The notes: a model not told the origin generated them from the letters alone. A DNA stretch of 30,000 bases from Chrysomallon squamiferum (GCA_012295275.1 CM022678.1:514394-544393); one strand, 5' to 3'. Positions 10,055-20,611 are shown, numbered from the stretch's first letter. A program made the numbers and translations.

Positions 10055-10698
10055 TAATAATAATATAATAGTACTAATATTAGTAGCAGTGGTATTTGCA
10101 GCTGTATTAGTAATAACAGGTGTAGTACAGTTGGTGATGGCGGTGGTAATAGTAGTAGAAGTAGTAGTTATATTAGCTGTAGCAGCAGCAGTAGTAGTAG
10201 CAGTAGTGGTAAAGAAGTGGTAGTAGTAATATCAGCAATTGTGTAATGTACTGACATAATCGTCTTGCTCTAAATTCATACACAGGTGTTTTTAATTAAA
10301 CATTATTTTGTTTCTTACCAAAGATTCTAATACAGACATTTGTTACATATAACAGTGTCACATTTACTCACCTTATCAAAGTGTTTGGCGTCTGTGTTTG
10401 CTGTCATATCAACACAGTTCTCTGTAGACGTCTTCGTGTTCAGATGACATGTCAGTGAAGACGTCACGAAATGAAAAGACAAACACGTCGCCTCCGTCGA
10501 ACATTTAAACGCACAGCGTAGTCTGCTGTGAGTTTTGAAAACAGAGTACGTGTACTTGGGAAGCAGCAGTTTGTTTTCACATAAACTGCTAGTCACAAAA
10601 GATGATTCATCTACATCAAACATAGATGAAACCACAGAAGTAAAGTAAAATATAAAGATACACTGAATCTGCGTTGACTTTTTCAGACGCATTCTCAA
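9760..10698 (-). CDS. Secreted PAN/EGF fibrinogen-related unit B (no FReD exon of its own)
   Basis: Exon 1 (10372-10698) and exon 2 (9760-9865) are intact, join in phase 0 (FDK|VMSESSMCLNGG) and end in phase 1 at T|GTAAGT. No FReD exon lies between 9760 and the first exon of unit A. The phase-1 donor is compatible with the unit A FReD acceptor at 7110. Unit B is therefore either truncated by loss of its 3' exon, or an alternative 5' cassette that splices over unit A exons 1-2 to a shared FReD. The intron is filled with AAC/AAT repeats. Function as for unit A, inferred. Confidence 0.68.
9877..10070. repeat. (AAC)n/(AAT)n trinucleotide repeat
   Basis: About 190 bp of AAC then AAT triplets in the unit B intron, starting about 12 bp from the EGF exon acceptor. 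Confidence 0.95.
10075..10230. repeat. GTA/GCA trinucleotide repeat
   Basis: Imperfect AGTAGTAGCAGTAGT-type repeat adjoining the AAT tract in the unit B intron. Confidence 0.85.
10372..10698 (-). CDS. Unit B exon 1: signal peptide + PAN/Apple-like domain
   Basis: 109 codons from ATG to AAG|GTGAGT, phase 0. The leader has a basic n-region (MRMRLKKS) and a hydrophobic core (CIFIFYFTSVVSS). The PAN core is identical in protein sequence to unit C from ENKLLLPKYTYSVF through AKHFDK, while the leader and residues just before the core differ completely. Confidence 0.82.
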
Positions 10699-10973
10699 AA
10701 CAGAACTAATAATATTCTTACAAACTCTTTTACTTCACATTTCTTTGTTACTAATTGCTCACGCTGACGTACTCGTGCATTTTTCTTTTCATTTTTTTTT
10801 TTATTTTTTTTTTCTTCTTTTTTTTTCTACGTGATGCCTGGAACGTTTAACACTAATCTCTTGTATTAAATTATCAAACCACGTGACTAATGGATCAATC
10901 ACAGAGATCAGTCGAATGGAGATTAACACGTAAAGATTTAATTTTTTGTTTGCCGTGTAATAATAATTAAAAT

Positions 10974-11114
10974 AATAGTAGTAGTATAAGTAGTAATAAT
11001 AACAATAATAATAACAACAATAATAATAATAATAATAATAGTAATAATAACAGTAACAGTAATAGTAATAATAATAATAATAGTAATAATAACAGTAATA
11101 GTAATAATAATAGT
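10974..11114. repeat. AAT/AGT trinucleotide repeat
   Basis: About 140 bp of AAT with interspersed AGT and AAC triplets, about 280 bp upstream of unit B. The long poly-leucine frame read from its complement is not a gene. Confidence 0.95.
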
Positions 11115-11279
11115 TTGAAGACGACGAAGAAATGCAGTGTCATGTATATCATTTCTTAATTAATTAAAATACATGGACGTGTGCGTATGAAATTAATTTG
11201 TTAACTGGTTGCTGAGTTAAGCTGACGGATGTGTAACTACATATTCACATGTATTCAGAGAACTTGCTGAATCAATGAA

Positions 11280-11680
11280 AGAAATGACTTCCATTGTGTT
11301 GACGCAATAAAGAAAACAACTCGACTTTTTTGTTGCTTATTTCTTTCTTCAGTCTGATCAGCTAAAAGCTTGGTAAACGTTGTCACCCTGGATACTGGGG
11401 TCACTGAATCTTTCTCTTTCTTTCTGCATCCCCGTGTATTTATGAAGGATAAGATGTATATGTATAAAAAGCCTGTCTTGATTAAACATTATTCAACATG
11501 CACGTACTTTCTTTCAGAGATTATTTTTTACAACACGATGTAAGTTATTATTAAAGAAAGAAAGAAAGAAAGAATGAAAGAATTGATGGAGAAATGAATG
11601 GAGGAATGAAAATACCTAATTAGCTGATTATAAATTTATATATATATATTTGTTTTTCTTTCAATTAATAGACTTTACAT
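11280..11680. other. Diverged left copy of a duplicated upstream region
   Basis: Patches of this stretch resemble 15780-16244: TTGACGCAATAAAGAAAACA versus TTACGCAGTAAACAAAGCA, CTTTCTGCATCC in both, and a TAAGTTATTA-plus-AAAG-repeat segment in both. The similarity is interrupted and clearly weaker than in the following 250-bp block. Confidence 0.6.
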
Positions 11681-11970
11681 TAACAGAGGAACACGTGATT
11701 GATGACGTCAGACTTGCGCTGATTTAACTCAGTCTTCACTTAATCTGATCTTTTCCCACTGGAACACTATCAACAGACAGCCAATTTATCAACTTGTCAG
11801 CCATATTGCTTTCTCATATCCCACAAATCAGTGCGTTATTTCCACTGTGTGAATCTGTGGAAATGTTACTGAAAATGACAAAACTGAAGTTATAATTAGA
11901 ACAAAATGTTAGAGATTCACAAAAGTCACTAAGTTCGAGTCAAATAAGTCAGTTGTTTCGAGAAATCACA
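11681..11970. repeat. Duplicated block, copy 1 (nearly identical to 16245-16545)
   Basis: About 245 bp starting at TTAACAGAGGAACACGTGATT matches copy 2 with only about two substitutions up to CACAAAAGTCA, then a further ~45 bp matches with gaps. It contains an E-box (CACGTG) followed by a palindromic CRE-type site (TGACGTCA). No coding potential is recognised. It lies about 1 kb upstream of unit B. Confidence 0.9.
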
Positions 11971-12004
11971 CTGCAAACTATTTGACTATTTCTTTTATTT
12001 AACT

Positions 12005-12215
12005 AACATTATTTTATTATTATCACAGCTATTATTTTTACTAGTAATAGCAGTAGTATTATTATCGTTGTCATTATTAGTATTATTATTATCATCAACA
12101 TAATCAACATCATCATCATCATCATCGTTATTATTATTATTATTATTATTACTATTATTATTATTATTATTAATTTTATTGTTATTATTAAAAATAATAC
12201 TATTATTATTTCGAT
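12005..12215. repeat. ATT/ATC trinucleotide repeat
   Basis: About 200 bp of ATT, ATC and GTT triplets. Asparagine- or isoleucine-rich frames across it are repeat artefacts. Confidence 0.95.
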
Positions 12216-12449
12216 AATGGGCGGATGAAAGCAATCTGATTTGTACATTTTATTAATAACACGCAGTTAACTTGTTCAGTGTTTAATCTTCATTTTGTCG
12301 TCTTTCTTTTTATGTGCACGTGAAAAATAAAAATACACAAATCGGATTAAAAGGAAAAAACTGAAAAACTGAAAAAATTTACTTTAACACTTCCATGCAG
12401 ATCTCAGATCATTTTACTACAGGATAATCAAACAAATACTTCAGTACAC

Positions 12450-12521
12450 TGAAATAAATAAATAAATAAATAAACAAACAAACAAACAAAAACAAAAACA
12501 AAAAAAACAAAAATAAACAAA

Positions 12522-12564
<43 letters not shown>

Positions 12565-12692
12565 ACAAAAAAACAAATAAACAAACAGAAAACAAACAAA
12601 AAATAAATAAACAAACAAACAGAAAACAACTAAACAAACAAACAAACAAATAAACAAACAGAAAACAAACAATAAATAAATAAATAAACAGA
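12450..12692. repeat. (AAAT)n/(AAAC)n tetranucleotide repeat
   Basis: About 240 bp of AAAT and AAAC tetranucleotides. Because the period is 4, similar F/L/V/C-rich frames appear in all three minus-strand phases. Confidence 0.95.
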
Positions 12693-12732
12693 TAAAAATC
12701 ATTTTTGTTTAAAGTCCAAATTATTAATCACT

Positions 12733-12752
12733 CACTGCTCTCTGACATCATT
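12733..12752 (-). pseudogene. Short relic of an EGF exon start
   Basis: ACTGCTCTCTGACATCA differs at one base from the unit B EGF exon start region (ACTGCTCTCCGACATCA) and on the minus strand reads MSESS. It lies about 470 bp downstream, in gene sense, of the PAN relic, matching the 507-bp exon spacing in unit B. The remaining EGF codons are lost. The match is short, so position is the main support. Confidence 0.4.
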
Positions 12753-12865
12753 CTTTTATTTTTTTATTTTTTTTTTCGTTTGTTATTCGAATAGCTGTCA
12801 CTAGAATATATAACAGAGGATTAATTTTCAGATGTCTCAGATTATCAAAATCGCTGTTCTATCTA

Positions 12866-13060
12866 AAGATCTTGTAACTCACGATAGTGATTAGGGTACA
12901 ACTGTTGACGTGTTTGTAACTCAAAGATAACTTGTAACTCACGATAGTGATTAGGGTACAACTGTGGACGTGTTTGTAACTCAAAGATATCTTGTAATTC
13001 ATGATAGTGATTAGGGTACAACTGTGGACGTGTTTGTAACTAAAAGATATCTTGTAATTC
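12866..13060. repeat. 60-bp tandem repeat, about 3 copies
   Basis: Three copies of a 60-bp unit containing GATAGTGATTAGGGTACAAC and GGACGTGTTTGTAACTCAAA, with about one to three differences per copy. Confidence 0.95.
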
Positions 13061-13217
13061 TGTGACACGTTCTCGTCTTATCCGCCATTTTGAGTTGAGA
13101 AGGAAAAATATAAATAAAACAAAATTAAGTTATAAGAGTCAGCATATATAAGAAAAAGTATTTGTTTCTTTGATTAAATTAATTAAATATTTCCACAGTG
13201 AAGTAAAATATGTTCAC

Positions 13218-13398
13218 CTTGTCAAAGTGTTTGGCGTCTGTGTTTGTTGTCATCAACACAGTTTTCTGTAGACGTCTTCGTGTTCAGATGACACATCAGT
13301 GAAGACGTCACGAAATGAAAAGACAAACACGTCGCCTCCGTCGAACATTTAAACGTACGGCGTAGTTTGCTGGGAGTTTTGAAAACAGAGTACGTGTA
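13218..13398 (-). pseudogene. PAN/Apple exon pseudogene (5'-truncated, frameshifted)
   Basis: About 180 bp, around 94% identical by eye to the 3' part of the PAN exons of units B and C. It lacks the signal peptide and the first part of the domain: similarity stops at TACGTGTA and a repeat-rich region follows. A 2-nt deletion within GTTGATATGACAGC shifts the frame after ENCVD, and a conserved cysteine (LRCAFKC) is changed to arginine (LRRTFKC). The donor is altered to GTGAAC. It is a dead copy of exon 1 upstream of unit B. Confidence 0.88.
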
Positions 13399-13454
13399 AA
13401 AAATCAGATATTAAATCGCCAAAAAAAAAGAAATAATTTTGGTTTGCTATAAAA

Positions 13455-14308
13455 TCAACAACAACAACAATAATAATATATTAATAACCAACACCAATGG
13501 TAAAAATAACAATAACAACACCAAAATAATAATTTGTAATTTGCAATGCCAATAATAACAACAACAACAACAACAATGGTAATGATAACAATATAATAAT
13601 AACAATAACAACACCAGTGGTAATAACAATATAATAATAACAATAACAACACCAGTGGTAATGATAACAATATAATAATAACAATAACAACACCAGTGGT
13701 AATGATAATAACAGTAACAACACCAGTGGTAATGATAACAATATAATAATAACAATAACAACACCAGTGGTAATGATAATAACAGTAACAACACCAATGG
13801 TAATGATAATAACAATAACAACACCAATGGTAATGATAATAACAATAACAACACCAATGGTAATAATAATAACAACACCAGTCGTAATGATAATAACAAT
13901 AACAACACCAGTGGTGGTAATAATAACAACAATAACAATAACAATATAATAAGAACAATAACAACACCAGTCGTAATGATAATAACAATGGTGGTAAATG
14001 ATAATAACAAATAATAACAATAACAATGATAACAATGAATAATAACAATAACAACACCAGTGGTAATGATAATAACAATAACAACACCAGTGGTAATGAT
14101 AATAACAATAACAACACCAATGGTAATAATAACTGGTAATGGTAACACCAGTGGTAATAATAGTGGTTTGCAATAACAACACCAATGGTAATGATAACAA
14201 TATAATAATAACAATAACAACACCAGTGGTAATGATAATAACAATAACAACACCAATGGTAATGATAACAATATAATAATAACAATAACAACACCAGTGG
14301 TAATGATC
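13455..14308. repeat. 30/41-bp compound minisatellite (CAACACCAGTGGTAAT)
   Basis: About 25 modules ending in ACAACACCAGTGGTAATGAT or the CCAATGG variant, in short (about 30 bp) and long (about 41 bp, with an extra AATATAATAATAAC segment) forms. The internal sequence is AAT/AAC triplet repeat, so it seems to have grown from a trinucleotide microsatellite. Confidence 0.93.
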
Positions 14309-14324
14309 ACATGCGGTAGCAGGT

Positions 14325-15755
14325 TGTCTGCTGTGTAATTGCGTTCTGTGAACATGCGTTGTGTGAACATGCGTTGTCTGAACATGCGTTGTGTGCGTTG
14401 TGTGAACATGCGTTGTGTGAAACATGCGTTGTCTGAACATGCGTTGTGTGAATATGCGTTGTGTGAACATGCGTTGCATGCGTTGTGTGAACATGCGTTG
14501 TGTGAACATGCGTTGTGTGAACATGCGTTGTCTGAACATGCGTTGTGTGAACATGCGTTGTGTGAACATTGCGTTGTCTGAACATGCGTTGTGTGAAATA
14601 TGCGTTGTGTGAACATGCGTTGTGTGAACATGCGTTGTGTGAACATGCGTTGTGTGTAATTGCGTTGCGTTGTGAACATGCGTTGTGTGAATTGCGTTGT
14701 GTGAACATGCAAACATGCGTTGTGTGTAATTGCGTTGTCTGAACATGCGTTGTGTGAATATGCGTTGTGTGAACATGCGTTGTGTGTAATTGCGTTGTGT
14801 GTAATTGCGTTGTGTGAACATGCGTTGTGTGAACATGCGTTGTGTGAACATGCGTTGTGTGAACATGCGTTGTGTGAACATGCGTTGTGTGAACATGCGT
14901 TGTGTGTAATTGCGTTGTGTGAACATGCGTTGTGTGAACATGCGTTGTGTGAACATGCGTTGTGTGAACATGCGTTGTGTGAACATGTGTTGTAACATGC
15001 GTTGTGTGTAATTGCGTTGTGAACGTTGTGTGTAATTGCGTTGTGAGTTGTAATTGCGTTGTGTGAACATGCGTTGTTGTGTGAACATGCGTTGTCTGAA
15101 CATGCGTTATGTGTAATTGCGTTGTGTAATTGCGTTGTGTGTAAACATGCGTTGTGTGAACGTTGTGTGAACATGCGTTGTGTGAACATGCGTTATGTGT
15201 AATTGCGTTGTCTGAACATGCGTGGGTAACATTGCGTTGTGTGAACATGAGTTGTCTGAACATGCGTTATGTGTAATTGCGTTGTGTGAACATGCGTTGT
15301 GTGAACATGTGTTGTGTGTAATTGCGTTGTGTGAACATGCGTTGTGTGAACATGCGTTGTGAACATGCGTTGCGTTATTGTGTGTAATTGCGTTGTCTGA
15401 ACATGCGTTGTGTGAACATGCGTTGTGTGTAATTGCGTTGTGTGAACGCGCGTTATGTAATTGCGTTGTGTGAACATGCGTTGTGTGAATGCGTTGTGTG
15501 AACATGCGTTGTGTGAACATGTGTTGTGAACATGTGTTGTGTGAACATGCGTTGTGTGTAATTGCGTTGTGTGAACATGCGTTGTGTGAACATGCGTTGT
15601 GTGAACATGCGTTGTGTGAACATGCGTTGTGTGAACATGTGTTGTGTGAACATGCGTTGTGTGAACATGTGTTGTGTGAACATGCGTTGTGTGAACATGT
15701 GTTGTGTGAACATGCGTTGTGTGTAATTGCGTTGTGTGAACATGCGTTGCTGGAC
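14325..15755. repeat. 15-bp minisatellite (GCGTTGTGTGAACAT)n
   Basis: About 90-95 copies of a 15-bp unit, with variants GCGTTGTCTGAACAT, GCGTTGTGTGTAATT and GTGTTGTGTGAACAT and occasional deletions. The unit length is a multiple of three and lacks minus-strand stops, so long open frames of HNACS, TTHVH or TQRMF pentapeptides appear in all minus-strand phases. These are not credible proteins. Confidence 0.97.
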
Positions 15756-15769
15756 GACACTGAATCAAT

Positions 15770-16244
15770 ACAACTGACTTGCACAGTGTTTACGCAGTAA
15801 ACAAAGCAAGTTGTTACTTTATTTATTTTCTTATGTTGAATCTGGAAGTGATGAGAAAAAAGTATCGTACACGTTGTCACTGTCGACACTGTCTGTCTTT
15901 CTGCATCCGCCCTATTGTTTAAAAACCATTTTCTCAGTGTTTGTATAATATAAAACGTTTTATTTTTATTGTTTTTTTCTTCTTCATAAAATGCTAAACA
16001 TTTAATCTTTGAGAGTGTTGTTAGTTATAACACGGTCTAAGTTATTACTAACAAAACAAAGAAAGAAAGAATGAAGGGAAAAATGAATGAATGAATAAAA
16101 TAATTAATGAAAATAACTTAATAGTTGTCTTAAATTCATGGCTGGTTATTGACTGGGAAAGAGCTCTTTAGTTTTAAAATGATTAATTTAAATTAGCTTA
16201 ATTTTAATTTAATTTAATTGTTTTCAAACAAACAACACTTTAAG
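15770..16244. other. Diverged right copy of the duplicated upstream region
   Basis: Counterpart of 11280-11680 with patchy similarity, including TTTCTGCATCC and the TAAGTTATTA plus AAAGAAAG segment. No gene recognised. Confidence 0.55.
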
Positions 16245-16545
16245 TTAACAAAGGAACACGTGATTGATGACGTCAGACTTGCGCTGATTTAACTCAGTCT
16301 CCACTTAATCTGATCTTTTCCCACTGGAACACTATCAACAGACAGCCAATTTATCAACTTGTCAGCCATATTGCTTTCTCATATCCCACAAATCAGTGCG
16401 TTATTTCCACTGTGTGAATCTGTGGAAATGTTACTGAAAATGACAAAACTGAAGTTATAATTAGAACAAAATGTTAGAGATTCACAAAAGTCAGACATAG
16501 ATCAAATCAAATAAGTCAGTTCTTTCAAGTCGAGAAATCACAAAC
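16245..16545. repeat. Duplicated block, copy 2 (nearly identical to 11681-11970)
   Basis: Starts at TTAACAAAGGAACACGTGATT and matches copy 1, including the CACGTG and TGACGTCA sites and the segment CCACTGGAACACTATCAACA. The copies are offset by about 4,564 bp. Together with the PAN and EGF relics this supports tandem duplication of the cluster unit. Confidence 0.9.
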
Positions 16546-16644
16546 ATATTTATTACTTAACAAAGTATATAATAATAATAATCATAATAATAATAATAAT
16601 AATGTACTACTGTTGTTGCTGCTGCTATTGTCCAACGGTTGTGT

Positions 16645-16800
16645 ATATACTTAATGTACAACATGTTTGGTTCTAATTGATTACTCAGTGTAAAACGTGT
16701 TTGGTTCTATTTCATTACTTAATGTAAAAACGTGTTTGGTTGTTTTTTTATTACTTAATGTAAAACGTGTTTGGTTGTATTAGATTACTTAGTATCAGTC
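16645..16800. repeat. ~35-bp tandem repeat, about 4 copies
   Basis: Four imperfect copies of a module with TTACTTAATGTAAAACGTGT followed by TTGGTTCTATT. Confidence 0.85.
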
Positions 16801-17317
16801 AGTTATTGAGTTGGTTTCTGTGAGATCTGCCTGATTCTCTACACTTTAATATTTCATACTGATTCTGTGTAGAGCTCACAGATGATTCTATTTTTAGATT
16901 GTGACTTCCATCCATTGCCGACAGTAACTCAGTTAGTTCAACCCACAACGGAATCATCAAATCAGCATTGTAACAAACATCACAGCCAGTACAATGTTAT
17001 CTAAATCATTTGACATTTCTATACTTCTTTTTTACTTCGCAGAAAAGCAAATACAGTTTTATATGATTTCCTAGTGACAAGTAATATAAACTATAGTGAA
17101 AAGTAAATACAGTTGTATGTGATTTCCTAGTGACGCGTAGTGTAGAGAATACTATGAAGAAGCTGGTGTGAGTCTGAATTGTTTATTAATAAAACGTTTT
17201 ATCAGTTTAAGATTTCGAGGAATATGAACTGAATCAGAAGCGCTGTGTAGAGGACGAAAGAAGTGGGTGGGTAGTTAATCCACTCATCTGGTTTATTAGT
17301 TTACGAATACTAACTGT
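16800..17317. other. Spacer with a short direct repeat; no gene recognised
   Basis: Contains two copies of an about 60-bp module (AAATACAGTTTTATATGATT, then TCCTAGTGAC) at about 17050 and 17105, and an imperfect inverted repeat (TCTGTGAG...CTCTACAC with GTGTAGAGCTCACAGA) at about 16818-16884. No recognisable open frame. Confidence 0.5.
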
Positions 17318-20176
17318 GTTAGAACACTCGCTTAGAACACAGGGTTAGAACACTGGGTTAGAACACTGGGCTAGAACACTCGGTTAGAACACTGTTAGAA
17401 CTCTGGGTTAGAACACTCGGTTAGAACACTAGGTTAGAACACTGGGTTAGAACACTCGGTTAGAACACTGGGTTAGAACACTGTTAGAACACTGGGTTAG
17501 AACACTCGGTTAGAACACTGGGTAAGAACACTGTTAGAACACTGGGTTAGAACACTGTGTTAGAACACTGGGTTAGAACACTGTGTTAGAACACTGGGTT
17601 AGAACACTGTGTTAGAACAATGTTAGAACACTGTTAGAACACAGTGTTAGAACACTGGGTTAGAACACTGTGTTAGAACAATGTTAGAGCACTGTTAGAA
17701 CACAGTGTTAGAACACTGGGTTAGAACACTGTGTTAGAACAATGTTAGAGCACTGGGTTAGAACACTCTTAAAACACTGTGTTAGAACAATGTTAGAACA
17801 CTCTGTTAGAACACTGGGTTAGAACACTGTGTTAGAACACTGGGTTAGAACACAGTGTTAGAACACTGTGTTAGAACACTGTGTTAGAACACTGTTAGAA
17901 CACTGTGTTAGAACACTATTAGAACACTGTGTTAGAACAATGTTAGAACACTGTTAGAACACAGTATTAGAACACTGTGTTAGAACACTGTTAGAACACT
18001 CTGTTAGAACACTGGGTTAGAACACTGTGTTAGAACACTGGGTTAGAACACAGTGCTAGAACACTGTGTTAGAACACTGTTAGAACACAGTGTTAGAACA
18101 CTGTTAGAACACTTGTTAGAACACTGGGTTAGAACACTGGGTTAGAACACTGGTTAGAACACTGTGTTAGAGCACTGGGTTAGAACACTGTTAGAACACT
18201 CTGTTAGAGCACTGTGATAGAACACTGTGTTAGAACACAGTGTTAGAACACTGTGTTAGAACACTGTGTTAGAACACTGGGTTAGAACACTGTTAGAACA
18301 CTGTGTTAGAACACTGTTAGAACACTGTGTTAGAACAATGTTAGAACACTGTTAGAACACAGTGTTAGAACACTGTGTTAGAACACTGTTAGAACACTCT
18401 GTTAGAACACTGGGTTAGAACACTGTGTTAGAACACTGTGTTAGAACACTGTTAGAACACAGTGCTAGAACACTGTGTTAGAACACTATTAGAACACTGT
18501 GTTAGAACACTGGGTTAGAACACTGGGTTAGAAAACTGTGTTAAAGCACTGGGTTAGAACACTGTTAGAACACTCTGTTAGAGCACTGTGATAGAACACT
18601 GTGTTAGAGCACTGTTACAATACTGTATTAGAACACTGTGTTAGAGCACTGTGTTAGAACACTGTGTTAGAACACTGTTAGAACACTGTGTTAGAGCACT
18701 GTGTTAGAACACTGTTAGAACAGTGTATTAGAAAACTGTGTTAGAGCACTGTGTTAGAACACTGTTAGAACACTGTATTAGAACACTGTGTTAGAGCACT
18801 GTTAGAACACTGTGTTAGAGCACTGTGTTAGAACACTGTTTAGAACACTGTTAGAATACTGTTAGAACACTGTGTTAGAACACTGTTAGAACACTGTGTT
18901 AGAATACTCGGTTAGAACACTGTGTTAGAACACTGTTACAACACTGTTAGAGCACTTTGTTAGAACACTGTTAGAACACTGTGTTAGAACACTGTGTTAG
19001 AGCACTGTGTTAGAACACTGTGTTAGAACACTGTGTTAGAACACTGTGTTAGAGCACTGTTTAAAACACTGTGGTAGAACACTGTTAGAACACTGTATTA
19101 GAACACTGTATTAGGACACTGTTAGAGCACTGTTAGAACACTGGGGAAGAACACTGTTAGAACATTGTGTTAGAGCACTGTGTTAGAGCACTGTTAGAAT
19201 ACTGTTTAGAACACTGTGTTAGAGCACTGTTAGAACACTGTTTAGAACATTGTGTTAGAGCACTGTGTTAGAACACTGTGTTAGAGCACTGATAGAATAC
19301 TGTTAGAGCACTGTGTTAGAACACTGTTAGAACACTGTGTTAGAATACTGTGTTAGAACACTGTGTTAGAACACTGTTTAGAACACTGTTAGAACACTGT
19401 GTTAGAACACTGTGTTAGAACACTGTTAGAACACTGTGTTAGAACACTGTGTTAGAACACTGTTTAGAACACTGTGTTAGAGCACTGTGTTAGAACACTG
19501 TTTAGAACACTGTTAGAACACTGTATTAGGACACTGTGTTAGAACACTGTGTTAGAGCACTGTGTTAGAACACTGTTAGAACACTGTATTAGAACACTGT
19601 GTTAGAGCACTGTGTTAGAACACTGTGTTAGAGCACTGTTAGAACACTGGGGTAGAACACTGTTAGAACACTGTGTTAGAGCACTGTGTTAGAGCACTGT
19701 GTTACAACACTGTGTTAGAACACTGTTAGAACACTGTGTTAGAGCACTGTGTTAGAGCACTGTGTTAAAACACTGCGTTAGAACACTGTTAGAACACTGG
19801 GTTAGAGCACTGTGTTAGAACACTGTTAGAACACTGTGTTAGAACACTGTTAGAACACTGTGTTAGAGCACTGTTAGAACACTGTGTTAGAGCACTGGGT
19901 TAGAGCACTGTGTTAGAAACTGTGTTAGAGCACTGTTAGAACACTGTGTTAGAAGACTGGGTTAGAGCACTGTGTTAGAACACTGTTAGAACACTGTGTT
20001 AGAGCACTGTTAGAACACTGTGTTAGAGCACTGTTAGAACACTGTGTTAGAGCACTGGGTTAGAGCACTGTGTTAGAAACTGTTAGAACACTGTGTTAGA
20101 ACACTGTTAGAACACTGTTAGAACACAGGGTTAGAGCACTGTGTTAGAAACTGTGTTAGAACACTGTTAGAATACT
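17318..20176. repeat. 2.9-kb array of 11/13-bp GTTAGAACACTG units
   Basis: More than 200 copies of GTTAGAACACT followed by G, GGG or GTG spacers, so units are mainly 11 or 13 bp, with rarer 12-bp GTTTAGAACACT forms. GGG forms are more frequent at the left; GTTAGAGCACTGT forms dominate at the right. Longer internal duplications exist: a block with GTTAGAACAATG followed by ACAGTGCTAG recurs about 398 bp apart (17931 and 18329), and CACTGTGATAG recurs about 384 bp apart. Confidence 0.97.
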
Positions 20177-20315
20177 GCAGTAAGAGAGTGCACAGAATCA
20201 GGGATCAAGTTGAGAGATTTTCCCAGAGGACAAGAAAATTCTGCGTCTCATTCATCCACGTCTCAGTTTCGTCTGATCGCGTCCGCTGAGAATTTGAACT
20301 ATTTGAAACACATCA
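20177..20315. other. Short non-repetitive island between arrays
   Basis: About 140 bp of ordinary-complexity sequence (containing GTCTCATTCATCCACGTCTC). Both strands are interrupted by stops. Nothing recognised. Confidence 0.4.
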
Positions 20316-20605
20316 CTTTGTGTGTGTTTGTTGTGTGTGTATGCATGTGTGTGTGAGTGTATGTATGTGTGTGTGTGTTTGTGTGTTTGTGTGTGTGTTT
20401 GTATGTGTGTGTATGTGTGTGTGTGTTTGTGTGTGTATGCATGTGTGTGCATGTGTGTGTGAGTGTATGCATGTGTGTGTTTGTGTGTGTGTTTGTATGT
20501 ACGTGTGTGTGTTTGTGTCTGTGTGTGTGTGTTTGTATGTGTGTGTGAATGTATACATGTGTGTGTGTTTGTGTGTGTGTGTTATATGTATGTGTGTGTA
20601 CTAGT
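20316..20605. repeat. TG-rich low-complexity tract
   Basis: GTGTGTGTTTGTATG-type repeats, largely alternating purine-pyrimidine, ending near CTAGTAGTAG. H/T-rich and C/V-rich frames are artefacts. Confidence 0.95.
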
Positions 20606-20609
20606 AGTA

Positions 20610-20611
20610 GC

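Noticed and set aside
12409-12702. F/L/C-rich frames resembling membrane proteins
   Set aside because: They come from AAAT/AAAC tetranucleotides and occur in all three minus phases.
13447-15889. Long minus-strand open frames (up to 580 codons) of HNACS/TTHVH/TQRMF repeats
   Set aside because: They follow the 15-bp and 30-bp repeat units in every phase at once and contain no non-repetitive domain; stop-free repeat DNA explains them.
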